Shown one piece after another: positions 35,795-43,611 of a DNA stretch of 63,673 nucleotides; position 1 is the stretch's first letter; every line of letters starts with the position of its first letter. The notes beneath the pieces are model-generated. The model was not told where the DNA came from. It did no database searches and worked only from the letters and a program-made list of their open reading frames with translations. The DNA lies in NCBI GenBank assembly GCA_965371225.1, contig CBDUXP010000019.1, positions 1 to 63,673 of the forward strand. Direction: 5' to 3'. The position numbers were made by a program, and so were the translations under genes. The stretch comes from CBDUXP01 sp965371225 [NCBI: uncultured bacterium]. GTDB taxonomy: Bacteria; Abyssobacteria; SURF-5; CBDUXP01.

Positions 35795-37152
35795 GCGGTC
35801 TGCAGGAACGCGACGTTGATATCCCGCGCCGTGTGGCGGTTGATGCGGGACCAGTTGTCGAACAGGTGCGAGACGGGCTGCCGGGCGGTCGCCTCTTTGG
35901 CCGCGTAGCGCTTCGCGTAGTGCAGGCGGATGCGCAGCGGCGGATGCGTCGCGGCGGAGTCGGCCTCCGGGTCGGGGGCCAACAGCTTCTGCTGGGCTTC
36001 CTTGAGATTCGTATCGTGGTACGCCCGCTGCATGAACGCGCGGCAATCGGTGAGCACGCGGTAATCGAGCAACGCCTTGCCCATGTGCTTGCCCATGATC
36101 TCGGTAAACAGGTATTCGTTCACGGCGAGCCGCTGCAGCGCGTGGCCGAACGCGGAGCCGTACAGGCGGACCGCTTCGATGTCGGCCATCACTTCCCGCG
36201 CCTGCGTGAAGCCGCGCGTCATGCGCAGGAACAGGGCGGCGAAGAACGCGAACATCCAGAAGCCGGGGTTGCACAGCCTGAGCCACTGAATGGGGGGCCG
36301 CTCGTTCGGGTCGGCGAACGCGCGTTTCCGGGTCGGGGGCCGCGACACGTCCAGGGCGAAGCGGACGAGCCGCAGCGTCCGGCGCCAGCGGGTGACGCGC
36401 AGGCTGAAGTGGCCGAACTCGTGCGCGAGGATTGCCTCGAGATCGTCGACGGTCATTCCGTGCGTCGCGGGCAGGCCCAGCACCAGCACCCGTTCGCCGC
36501 CGCCGAACAATTTTCGCAGCGCCCCGCCCTCGCGCCGCACCGCGATGGTGGGTTCGGACACGAGCACGATCCGTTCGGCGGGGGCGGTGCCCACCCGGGC
36601 CGCCACCTTCTTCATCGTCGCCCAGAGCGCCTGGTGTTCGTCCGGTTCGACGAGCACGACGTTCTTGCGCGTGCGGGGTTCCGAGCGCAGGCGCCGCCAC
36701 GCTTCGCGGCACAGGCCGGCCGCAATCCCGGTGATGAGCATGCCGCCGGTGACGTACAGGACGCGCAGGACGGTGGGGGGCGCCACGCCCTGGGTGGCCA
36801 ACGCCCAGCCGCCGAACACCAGGAACATGCCGAGCCCGTACAGGCTGAGGACCAGGAGGAAAACGAAGTACGGCACGAGGGTGACGGTGAACAGCGCCAG
36901 GGCGAGCCCCTGCGCGTGGCCGAGCACGAGCGTCCGCGTTTCGCCGGCCGCGAACCGCTCGACTGCTCTGAGGAAGCTGCGGTTCAGCCACGCACCGGCG
37001 ATGCGCAGCAGCACGTAGGCCGCTGCCGCCATCAGGCCCAGCATCGCCAGTTCGCCCGGGGCCAGGGTGGGCTGGGGCAGCAGGAGCCGCGCGAGCATGG
37101 CGAGGCCCACCCAGATCACGGAGCAGGCGCCGAATAGAGCGAAGAGGTACAT
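35791..37152 (-). CDS. M48-family membrane metallopeptidase (HtpX-like)
   Basis: 453 residues with about five membrane helices: residues 1-25 (YLFALFGACSVIWVGLAMLARLLL), 34-52 (LAMLGLMAAAAYVLLRIAG), and a pair around 90-135. The zinc motif LAHEFGHFSL is at about 238-247 (HEXXH), and the third ligand lies in ADIEAVRLYG at about 323. M48 enzymes are membrane proteases that cleave damaged or specific membrane proteins. HtpX itself is about 290 residues; the extra C-terminal part (residues 330-453) contains KHMGKALLDYRVLTDC and a HLFDNWSRINRH stretch. The ATG at 37152 lacks a good ribosome site. Confidence 0.9.
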   Translation of the reverse strand: MYLFALFGACSVIWVGLAMLARLLLPQPTLAPGELAMLGLMAAAAYVLLRIAGAWLNRSFLRAVERFAAGETRTLVLGHAQGLALALFTVTLVPYFVFLLVLSLYGLGMFLVFGGWALATQGVAPPTVLRVLYVTGGMLITGIAAGLCREAWRRLRSEPRTRKNVVLVEPDEHQALWATMKKVAARVGTAPAERIVLVSEPTIAVRREGGALRKLFGGGERVLVLGLPATHGMTVDDLEAILAHEFGHFSLRVTRWRRTLRLVRFALDVSRPPTRKRAFADPNERPPIQWLRLCNPGFWMFAFFAALFLRMTRGFTQAREVMADIEAVRLYGSAFGHALQRLAVNEYLFTEIMGKHMGKALLDYRVLTDCRAFMQRAYHDTNLKEAQQKLLAPDPEADSAATHPPLRIRLHYAKRYAAKEATARQPVSHLFDNWSRINRHTARDINVAFLQTA

Positions 37153-37393
37153 ACGTGCGGGGGGGTGGAGGGGGAGTTCGTCTGGTGCCCTGGAGGTCTT
37201 CGCTGCTTTCGAGCCGAGTAGGCGCGGGCACCTCTCTACAGCGTTCCACCAATATTAGCGTAAAACGCTGGTGCTTTCCACTAGGGGCACCCGTCCCGGG
37301 CTAATGGCCATAACTTATTGAAGATATATGATTTATGAACCTAAAGAGGCTGGCCCACGGCACTGGTGCCGGGGCTCGGGGCCGTCGGGCAGC
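37153..37393. other. Gene-free gap with an AT-rich segment
   Basis: About 240 bp between the start of the M48 gene and the end of the alpha/beta hydrolase gene. The middle (about 37245-37345) is far richer in A and T than its surroundings and contains a short inverted repeat AGCGT-AAA-ACGCT near 37256 and another GGTGC...GCACC. It should contain the M48 promoter. I see no coding sequence. Confidence 0.5.
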
Positions 37394-38296
37394 TCAGCCG
37401 GTGGCCGCGCGGGCGGCCTCGGCCTGGTGGGTATGCGCGGTGACGGCCTCGATCACCTGGGGCCACATGGGGACCGGGAGGCTGTGGCCCCAGCCCTCGA
37501 CGGTGATGAGCTGCGCGTCCGGGATGGCGGCGGCGGTGGCTTCGCCGTGCTCCACGGGGATGAGCGGGTCCGCGCGACCGTGCATGACCAGAGTGGGGAC
37601 CTCCAGGGAGCCCAACGCTGCCGTCCGGTCCTCGGCGCAGAGGGCCGCCAGGTACTGGCGTCCGGCGCCGGGGGGATGGTGGCACCGGTCGTAGGCGCGG
37701 GCCGCGGTCTCGCGTACCGCCGCTTCGTCCACGGGGAACGTGCCGTTCAGCACCCGGTTCTCGCGGGCTTTCTGCTCGATGAAGTCCTCACGCGACTTGG
37801 AGGGGGGCGCGAGCAAGACCGCCTGGGCCTCGGGAGTTGGGTGCGGACTGCGGCGCATGCAGGGGGTGGACATGACGCTGGTCAGACTGCGGACCCGCTC
37901 CGGGTGGCGCAGCGCCCACACCTGCCCGATCATTCCGCCCAGGGAGACGCCGCAGACATGCGCGGCATCGAGTTCCAGCGCGTCCAGCAGCCCGGCCGTG
38001 TCGTCGGCCATGTCCTGCAGTGTGTAGGGCGGCGCGTACGCCTCACCGTTGCGTAGCGCGGCGATGGCCTTCATGACCCGCGGCGGCCCCAGGTGGTCCA
38101 GCTTGGAGGAGAGGCCCACGTCGCGATTGTCGAAGCGGATTACGTAGTGGCCTGCCTTCGCCAGCCGCTCGCAGAATTCCAGCGGCCAGTGGATCATCTG
38201 GCGGCTGAGCCCCATGATCAGCACCAGCGGCGGCTGGGCGAACGAGCCGAACGTCTCGTATTCCAGTTCGATGCCGTTGGATTGTGCGCGCGGCAT
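37394..38296 (-). CDS. Alpha/beta-hydrolase fold protein
   Basis: 300 residues. The oxyanion/core region is PPLVLIMGLSRQMIHWPLEF, the nucleophile elbow AAHVCGVSLGGMIGQVWAL (GxSxG, Ser about 107), the acid in VMHGRADPLIP and the histidine in VEGWGHSLP, together giving Ser-Asp-His. The family resembles esterase/haloperoxidase-like hydrolases (RFDNRDVGLSSKLD is typical). Substrate unknown. It stands alone on the minus strand with 240 bp downstream and about 190 bp upstream, the latter leading into the lysS-duplication region. Confidence 0.9.
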   Translation of the reverse strand: MPRAQSNGIELEYETFGSFAQPPLVLIMGLSRQMIHWPLEFCERLAKAGHYVIRFDNRDVGLSSKLDHLGPPRVMKAIAALRNGEAYAPPYTLQDMADDTAGLLDALELDAAHVCGVSLGGMIGQVWALRHPERVRSLTSVMSTPCMRRSPHPTPEAQAVLLAPPSKSREDFIEQKARENRVLNGTFPVDEAAVRETAARAYDRCHHPPGAGRQYLAALCAEDRTAALGSLEVPTLVMHGRADPLIPVEHGEATAAAIPDAQLITVEGWGHSLPVPMWPQVIEAVTAHTHQAEAARAATG

Positions 38297-38349
38297 GGCC
38301 AGATCATTTCAAGTTGGCACGCCCTCCGTCAAATGGGGCACGAGCGAAG

Positions 38350-38369
38350 GGGCCGGGAAGTCCCGGCCC
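38350..38369. repeat. Perfect inverted repeat (hairpin)
   Basis: GGGCCGGG and CCCGGCCC flank AAGT, a 9-bp perfect palindromic stem if the A-T closing pair is counted. No T-run follows, so it is not a canonical terminator. It lies 80-100 bp left of the duplicated lysS promoter. Confidence 0.6.
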
Positions 38370-38448
38370 TGCGAGGCCGGTGCCAGCCGGTGCTGAGCTT
38401 TGTCATGCCTGCCGTGGACGCATGGCATGGTCCATATCCTTTCCCGGT

Positions 38449-38560
38449 AAGGACTTACACGCGCAAAGTCTGTAGAATGTTTCCCCAATGGCGGACGAAT
38501 CTCCGGAGCGGCTGCGGCAGCATCGGCTGGACAAGCTGGCGGCGACGCGCGAGGCGGGGA
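38449..38560. repeat. Left copy of the lysS 5'-end direct repeat (112 bp)
   Basis: Matches 39592-39703 at 109 of 112 positions. The three differences are at 38459, 38481 and 38483, all upstream of the ATG; the 73 coding bases are identical. The copy holds the whole lysS -10 region (TAGAAT at 38473-38478) and codons 1-24. It ends precisely where the foreign DUF4238 segment begins, so it is a partial gene duplication that brackets the insert. Confidence 0.9.
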
Positions 38561-38604
38561 GCCATATGTCTAATGCGCCTAAGACTGACAAGGAACGCAT
38601 TTGA
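38488..38604 (+). pseudogene. lysS: Truncated lysS 5' fragment fused to a short foreign reading frame
   Basis: ATG 38488 begins the same 24 codons as the true lysS (MADESPERLRQHRLDKLAA, then TREAG). The frame then continues into foreign sequence for 14 codons (SHMSNAPKTDKERI) and stops at TGA 38602-38604. The next three bases are the ATG of the DUF4238 gene. An AAGGAA at 38590-38595 inside this reading frame is a good ribosome site for DUF4238. The result is a 38-codon leader ORF that could couple translation of DUF4238 to the lysS promoter copy. Confidence 0.8.
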
Positions 38605-39528
38605 ATGAGCCATATGACTAGCGGGCGACATGAGCAGAAGGTTAAACATCACTATCTTTCCCGCTTTTATCTCGCTGCCTTCACTGACGATGGTACTCGG
38701 AGGGGCGCGTTGACGGTAGTCGATAGGTGGTCGGGTTCGGTGAGAGGCAGTAGGCCGGGAAGTGAAGCTTTTGAAAAGCACTACAACACGGTTTCAGGAC
38801 CAAGACCGGATATAGCGGAGGACATTCTCGCGAAGTTTGAAGGAACCCTTGCACCACCTATCAAGGATTTTGTCAAGCACCGTTCTTTCCTCAGTAATGG
38901 ACATGTCGACTGTGTGACTTTGTACCTGGCATTCATGCACGTCACCACGCCGGTCATTCGTTCTACATATAACGCGCTGGTAGAGGAACATATCCAGTAT
39001 GTCTATGACACGATGACATACCGAGGTGAGTTTCCTCCTCTAGACCCCAATTTGCCACCGAAGGTTCGGGAAGCTCTGAAGTATGTGCGAGCGAAAGCCG
39101 ATATTCCCCCTGACTGGTTTCTATCACAGCTTCCACAAGCGATGAGTGTGATATGGGAGCTCTTCAAGAAGAGAAAGTGGCGCGTGATACTGGCAACTGA
39201 CGATTCTGGAGATCTGGTTTCTTGCGATAGACCCATTGCTTTGGAGCGAAACGACGTGCCAGTAGGAATGATCCGTGACGATGTCCGGTTCGACGAGCCC
39301 AATACAACCGTGTACGTTCCGATGGGTAAGAAGGTGGGCCTTTTAGGAAGCTCTGACAGGACTGCGAGATCGATCATGGCGGATCGCACAATGGTCGCGT
39401 CTCTGAACTCCATAATCGCAATGAACGCGCAGCGGTGGATCTATTGCAGTTCAAGCGATGTGGAGTTCATGTTTCGAGGTGGAATTACGACTATGGAGGA
39501 GTACCTCAAGCAGGCGGGGCTTGGGTAA
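38605..39528 (+). CDS. DUF4238-domain protein, low-GC foreign gene
   Basis: 307 residues. KVKHHYLSRFYLAAFTDD near residue 12 and the C-terminal DDSGDLVSCDRPIALERND followed by TTVYVPMGKKVGLL fit the DUF4238 family, whose function is unknown. The gene is visibly poorer in G+C (about half) than all neighbours and uses ATA, AGA and AGG codons that they avoid, pointing to lateral acquisition. It has no transposase, integrase or partner beside it. Start ATG 38605 follows a TGA with one reading frame shared, and AAGGAA lies 9 nt upstream. No signal peptide or membrane helix. Confidence 0.88.
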   Translation: MSHMTSGRHEQKVKHHYLSRFYLAAFTDDGTRRGALTVVDRWSGSVRGSRPGSEAFEKHYNTVSGPRPDIAEDILAKFEGTLAPPIKDFVKHRSFLSNGHVDCVTLYLAFMHVTTPVIRSTYNALVEEHIQYVYDTMTYRGEFPPLDPNLPPKVREALKYVRAKADIPPDWFLSQLPQAMSVIWELFKKRKWRVILATDDSGDLVSCDRPIALERNDVPVGMIRDDVRFDEPNTTVYVPMGKKVGLLGSSDRTARSIMADRTMVASLNSIIAMNAQRWIYCSSSDVEFMFRGGITTMEEYLKQAGLG

Positions 39529-39591
39529 TTGATGGGGAGCCTAGCGGTCCGGGCGACCCCGCCCCAAGCTGGCCAGATTCTCTTTGATTGC

Positions 39592-39703
39592 AAGGACTTA
39601 CGCGCGCAAAGTCTGTAGAATGTGTGCCCAATGGCGGACGAATCTCCGGAGCGGCTGCGGCAGCATCGGCTGGACAAGCTGGCGGCGACGCGCGAGGCGG
39701 GGA
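39592..39703. repeat. Right copy of the lysS 5'-end direct repeat (112 bp)
   Basis: The functional copy, continuous with intact lysS. It begins AAGGACTTAC and runs into codon 24 of lysS. The distance from the left copy is 1,143 bp. Sequence immediately upstream of both copies shows only faint resemblance (CTTT...AAGG), so the repeat ends sharply. Confidence 0.9.
39616..39621 (+). promoter_or_regulatory. lysS -10 element (TAGAAT)
   Basis: TAGAAT ends 9 nt before ATG 39631, with no ribosome site between them, so the lysS message may be leaderless. The same element is at 38473-38478 in the left repeat copy. A -35 is not clear. Confidence 0.45.
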
Positions 39704-41166
39704 TCGAGCCGTACGTGCCGCAGTTCCGCCGGACGCATACGGCGACGGACGCGCGCGCGGCGGCGGACGCGGCGCCGGCACGGCTGGAGGAGGGCGGCGC
39801 GCCGCTGACGGTGACGGTGGCCGGGCGGCTGATGGCCCGGCGATCCGCGTTCGGCACGCTGGAGGACAGCACCGGGCGCATCCAACTCCTGGTACACAAG
39901 GATTTCCTCGGGACGCCCCTGGACGGGGCCGCGCCGGACCCGGACGCGCCGCTCGCCGGCAAGCCGGGCTACAAGCGCTGGGAGAAGCTGTTCAACATCG
40001 GCGACATCATCGGCGCGACGGGCGAACTGTTCACGACCAAGACGGGGGAGTTGACGGTGCGGGTGCGCGAGCTGACCATGCTCACGAAGAGCCTGCAGAT
40101 GCTGCCGGAGAAGTGGCACGGGCTGAAGGACAAGGAGCTGCGCTACCGGCAGCGGTACGTGGACCTGATCGCGAACCCGGAGGTGCGCGCTGCGTTCCGC
40201 ACCCGGAGCACGATCCTCAGCACCCTGCGGCGGGCGTTCGAGGCGCGCGGCTATATAGAGGTAGAGACCCCCGTGCTCCAGCCCATCCCCGGCGGGGCGC
40301 TGGCGCGGCCGTTCCGGACGCACTACAACGCACTGGAGCGGGACATGTACCTGCGCGTGGCGCTGGAGCTGCACCTGAAGCGGCTCATCGTCGGCGGGTT
40401 CGACAAGGTGTTCGAAATCAACCGGTGTTTCCGGAACGAGGGACTCAGCTACCGGCACCAGCCGGAGTTCACCATGCTGGAGAGTTACGAAGCGTACGCG
40501 GACTACACGGACATCATGGTGCTGCTGGAGGAGACGCTGACGGAAGTGGTGCAGGCCGTGTGCGGCGGGCCCACGTTCACCTACCAGGGGCAGGAGATCA
40601 CGGTGCGCCCCGGCTGGCCGCGGATCGCGCTGCTGGACGCCATCGCCGAGCACTCGGGCGTGGCGCTGCACGATACGGACGACATCGCCGAGGCGAAGCG
40701 GCGCACGCGGGACTTGAAGGAGCTGGACCTGCCGCCGGGCGCGGGGTATGGCAAGCTGGTGGACGAGATGCTCAAGACCTTCGTGGCGCCGAAGCTCATC
40801 CAGCCGACGTTCTTGATCGATTACCCCCTCGAACTCTCGCCCCTGGCCAAGAAGCACCGCAGCAAAGCCGGGCTGACGGAGCGGTTCCAGCCGTACATCG
40901 GCGGGCTCGAGCTGGGCAACGCGTTTACCGAGCTGAACGATCCGCTGGACCAGCGCGCCCGGTTCGAGAAGCAGCAGGAGCTGAAGGCGCAGGGCGACGC
41001 GGAGACGCACCCGCTGGACGAAGATTTTCTGACGGCGCTGGAGTACGGCATGCCGCCCACGGGCGGGCTCGGAATCGGCATCGACCGCCTCGTAATGCTG
41101 CTCACGGACAGCGCGCACATTCGCGACGTGATCTTCTTTCCGCAGTTGCGCCAGGAGGCCACCTAG
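39631..41166 (+). CDS. lysS: Lysyl-tRNA synthetase, class II
   Basis: 511 residues from ATG 39631. The N-terminal OB-fold contains TVTVAGRLMARRSAFGTLEDSTGRIQLLV. Class II motifs are YRQRYVDLI, FEINRCFRNEGLSYRHQPEFTMLESYEAY (motif 2) and GGLGIGIDRLVMLLTDSAHIRDVIFFPQLR (motif 3). The length is normal for bacterial LysS. It charges tRNA-Lys. An in-frame GTG at 39622 would add three residues, but the ATG is the conserved site in both repeat copies. It is followed 9 bp later by the lipoprotein-release permease. Confidence 0.97.
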   Translation: MADESPERLRQHRLDKLAATREAGIEPYVPQFRRTHTATDARAAADAAPARLEEGGAPLTVTVAGRLMARRSAFGTLEDSTGRIQLLVHKDFLGTPLDGAAPDPDAPLAGKPGYKRWEKLFNIGDIIGATGELFTTKTGELTVRVRELTMLTKSLQMLPEKWHGLKDKELRYRQRYVDLIANPEVRAAFRTRSTILSTLRRAFEARGYIEVETPVLQPIPGGALARPFRTHYNALERDMYLRVALELHLKRLIVGGFDKVFEINRCFRNEGLSYRHQPEFTMLESYEAYADYTDIMVLLEETLTEVVQAVCGGPTFTYQGQEITVRPGWPRIALLDAIAEHSGVALHDTDDIAEAKRRTRDLKELDLPPGAGYGKLVDEMLKTFVAPKLIQPTFLIDYPLELSPLAKKHRSKAGLTERFQPYIGGLELGNAFTELNDPLDQRARFEKQQELKAQGDAETHPLDEDFLTALEYGMPPTGGLGIGIDRLVMLLTDSAHIRDVIFFPQLRQEAT

Positions 41167-41175
41167 GTCGCGCGC

Positions 41176-42405
41176 ATGGGATTCGTGCTCCGCGTCGCCT
41201 GGCGCTATTTCGCTTCCAAACGGAAAACGTCCTTCATCAGTCTGATCGCGTTCCTCAGCATCGGGGGCATCGCCATCGGGGTCATGGCGCTCATCGTCGT
41301 CCTGGGCGTGATGACCGGGTTCGATCAGATGCTGTTCGAGACGGTCATGGGCGCCACGAGCGACGTGGTGGTCACCCGCGAGGGGGGCATGGTGGAATGG
41401 CAGCAGGTGCTGGAGGAGGTGCGGCAAGTGGACGAGGTGGAGAGTGCCGCGCCGTTCTTCCACGGCCAAGTGCTGCTCCGGTCGGCGGATCACGTGATCG
41501 GCGCGGCCCTCCGCGGCGTATCGCCGGGCGAGGACGGGACGGTGACGGACTTCTACGCGAACCTGCGGAAAGGGGAAGGCGTGCTGGAGCCCGGGGGCAT
41601 CGTGCTCGGCCGCGAGCTGGCGCGCACGCTGCGCGTCGGCGTGGGCGACACGATCCAGGTCATTTCCCCGTACTTCATCTCGACGCCGCGGGGGGAGGTG
41701 CCGCTGCGCAAAGCCATGCCGGTGACGGGGCTGACCGTGAGCGGCATGTACGAGTACGATTCGACGTTCTGTTACGTGACGCTGCAGCAGGCGCAGGCGC
41801 TGTTCGGGGTGGTGGACACGGTCGCGGGCATCGAAGTGCGGCTGGTGGACCCGTACCGGGCCGAACAGGTGAGCGCCATCATCGCCGAGCGGTTGGACTA
41901 CCGGTACGACGCGCGGAGCTGGGTGGCGTTGAACCGCACGTACATCGCGGCGCTGCGGCACGAGAAAGTCATCATGGCGATCATCCTGATCCTCATCCTG
42001 CTGGTGGCGGCGTTCAACATCGCGAGCACGCTGATCATGGTGGTGATGGAGAAGACGAAAGACATCGGCATTCTCAAGACCATCGGCGTTACCGCGCGCC
42101 AGGTGCAGGCTATTTTCATTCTCGTGGGCGTCATCGTCGGCAGCCTGGGCTTGGCCCTCGGCAACGTGGGCGGCATCCTGCTTAGCCGGAACCTGAACGC
42201 GGTGGTGGACTTCGTCGAAGCGCGATTTGGCATCGGTCTGTTCCCTGCCGATATTTACTATTTTCAGGAAATTCCCGTTTTGATCTCCCCACCGGAAGTG
42301 CTTGCGATCAATGCCTTTGCGCTTTTAGTCACCGTGGCGGCGGCGTGGTACCCCGCCTGGCACGGTTCCCGCCTGCCTCCCGTCGATGCGCTGCGCTATG
42401 AGTGA
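41176..42405 (+). CDS. lolC: Lipoprotein-releasing ABC transporter permease LolC/LolE family
   Basis: 409 residues with four membrane helices: one near residues 20-50 (KRKTSFISLIAFLSIGGIAIGVMALIVVLGV, a LolC/E hallmark) and three at the C-terminus (VIMAIILILILLVAAFNIAST, QAIFILVGVIVGSLGLALGN, LLVTVAAAWYPAW). A large periplasmic domain lies between. The GILKTIGVTARQV coupling segment contacts the ATPase. Only one permease gene is present here, so it may act as a homodimer (LolF-like) or pair with a LolE elsewhere. Its last bases overlap the lolD start (ATGAGTGA). Confidence 0.92.
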   Translation: MGFVLRVAWRYFASKRKTSFISLIAFLSIGGIAIGVMALIVVLGVMTGFDQMLFETVMGATSDVVVTREGGMVEWQQVLEEVRQVDEVESAAPFFHGQVLLRSADHVIGAALRGVSPGEDGTVTDFYANLRKGEGVLEPGGIVLGRELARTLRVGVGDTIQVISPYFISTPRGEVPLRKAMPVTGLTVSGMYEYDSTFCYVTLQQAQALFGVVDTVAGIEVRLVDPYRAEQVSAIIAERLDYRYDARSWVALNRTYIAALRHEKVIMAIILILILLVAAFNIASTLIMVVMEKTKDIGILKTIGVTARQVQAIFILVGVIVGSLGLALGNVGGILLSRNLNAVVDFVEARFGIGLFPADIYYFQEIPVLISPPEVLAINAFALLVTVAAAWYPAWHGSRLPPVDALRYE

Positions 42406-43078
42406 CGTGGTCCGCGCGGTCGGATTGCAGAAGGTGTACCGCACTGGTACACTTGAAGTTGAGGTTCTCCGAGGCATCGACTGCACCTTTCAGGCTAACG
42501 AGACGGTGGCCGTGGTGGGGGCGTCTGGTGTTGGAAAGAGCACGCTGCTCCACGTGCTGGGGACGCTCGACCGGCCGACCGGGGGCGCCGTCTACTACGG
42601 GGAGCAGGACATTACGCTGCTGGATGATCGCCGCCTCGCGGCGGTGCGCAACCAGCACGTGGGTTTCGTGTTCCAGTTCTTTCACCTGTTGCCCGAGTTC
42701 ACGGCGCTTGAGAACGTGGCCCTTCCGGCCTTGGTGGCCGGGCAGCCCCTCAGCCCCGCCCGGGGTCGCGCCCAGGCGTTGCTGGAGGCCGTCGGGCTCG
42801 GAGCCCGCGCGGCGCACCGCCCGGACCAATTGTCCGGCGGCGAGCAGCAGCGGGTGGCGATTGCACGTGCGCTGATCAACGAACCGCAGATCGTGTTCGC
42901 TGATGAGCCCACGGGCAATTTGGACGAAGAAACGAGCAACGATGTGCTGGCATTGCTTTGGAATTTGCAGCAGGCCCGTGGGACGACGCTGGTCGTGGTC
43001 ACCCACGATCCGGATGTGGCCCGCCGGGCGGACCGGACGCTGCATTTAGTGGACGGCCGATTTGTCGATAAAGACTGA
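42398..43078 (+). CDS. lolD: Lipoprotein-releasing ABC transporter ATP-binding protein
   Basis: 226 residues from ATG 42398. Walker A GASGVGKST (about 40), Q-loop VFQFFHLLPEFTALENV, signature LSGGEQQRVAIARAL, Walker B IVFADEPTGNLDEE and switch VVVTHD are complete. The combination of FHLLPEFTALENV and DEPTGNLD is characteristic of the LolD/MacB subgroup. Together with the preceding permease it extracts lipoproteins from the inner membrane. Its start lies 8 bp inside the permease gene. Confidence 0.95.
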   Translation: MSDVVRAVGLQKVYRTGTLEVEVLRGIDCTFQANETVAVVGASGVGKSTLLHVLGTLDRPTGGAVYYGEQDITLLDDRRLAAVRNQHVGFVFQFFHLLPEFTALENVALPALVAGQPLSPARGRAQALLEAVGLGARAAHRPDQLSGGEQQRVAIARALINEPQIVFADEPTGNLDEETSNDVLALLWNLQQARGTTLVVVTHDPDVARRADRTLHLVDGRFVDKD

Positions 43079-43080
43079 GG

Positions 43081-43611
43081 ATGAACTGCCAAGTGTGTAA
43101 GGCCAATGCGGCCACGATTCACCTGCGGGAGATCAAGGACAACCTGGTCGCCGAGGTGCACCTGTGCCAGACCTGCTTCCAGCAGCGGTCCGCCAGCGAG
43201 GCCGGGGCCGACACCACGGCGCCCGCGCTGAACCTCGCCACCTCCCTGGATCACGCGAGCGATTTCCAGGCCCGGCGGGAGGCCCACGAACGCTCCGATC
43301 TCACGTGCCCGGACTGCGGGATGGCGTTTCGGGATTTCCTCGAGATCGGCCGGCTCGGCTGCGCCACGTGTTACCAGGCCTTCGGGGAAGAGCTGCGGCC
43401 GTTCCTCATGAAGATTCACGGCGCCACCGTGCACGCGGGCAAAGCCCCGCAGGAGGAAACCAAGAGCCTGGACCTGCGCACGAAGCTGAGCAAACTGCAG
43501 ACGGACCTGGATCAGGCCATCGAGACCGAAGAGTATGAGCGGGCAGCCTCCCTGCGCGACCAGATTCAACACTTCGAGCGCGAAGCGGCCGAGGAGTGTC
43601 CCGATGCTTGA
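43081..43611 (+). CDS. mcsA: McsA-like zinc/UVR-domain protein, activator of McsB
   Basis: 176 residues. Two zinc-binding CxxC pairs at the N-terminus (CQVCKANAATIHLREI...CQTC) and two more (LTCPDCGMAFRDFLEIGRLGCATC) match McsA. The C-terminal UVR coiled-coil reads LRTKLSKLQTDLDQAIETEEYERAASLRDQIQHFE. In Bacillus, McsA activates the arginine kinase McsB and helps deliver substrates to ClpC; here mcsB overlaps its end by 8 bp and clpC follows. The gene starts 2 bp after lolD. Confidence 0.9.
   Translation: MNCQVCKANAATIHLREIKDNLVAEVHLCQTCFQQRSASEAGADTTAPALNLATSLDHASDFQARREAHERSDLTCPDCGMAFRDFLEIGRLGCATCYQAFGEELRPFLMKIHGATVHAGKAPQEETKSLDLRTKLSKLQTDLDQAIETEEYERAASLRDQIQHFEREAAEECPDA

Noticed and set aside
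38350-38369. GC-rich hairpin considered as an intrinsic terminator
   Set aside because: No T-run on either strand; kept only as an inverted repeat.
39588-42185. An 865-residue plus-strand frame across lysS and lolC
   Set aside because: It is out of frame with both and low-complexity; lysS and lolC motifs are unambiguous.
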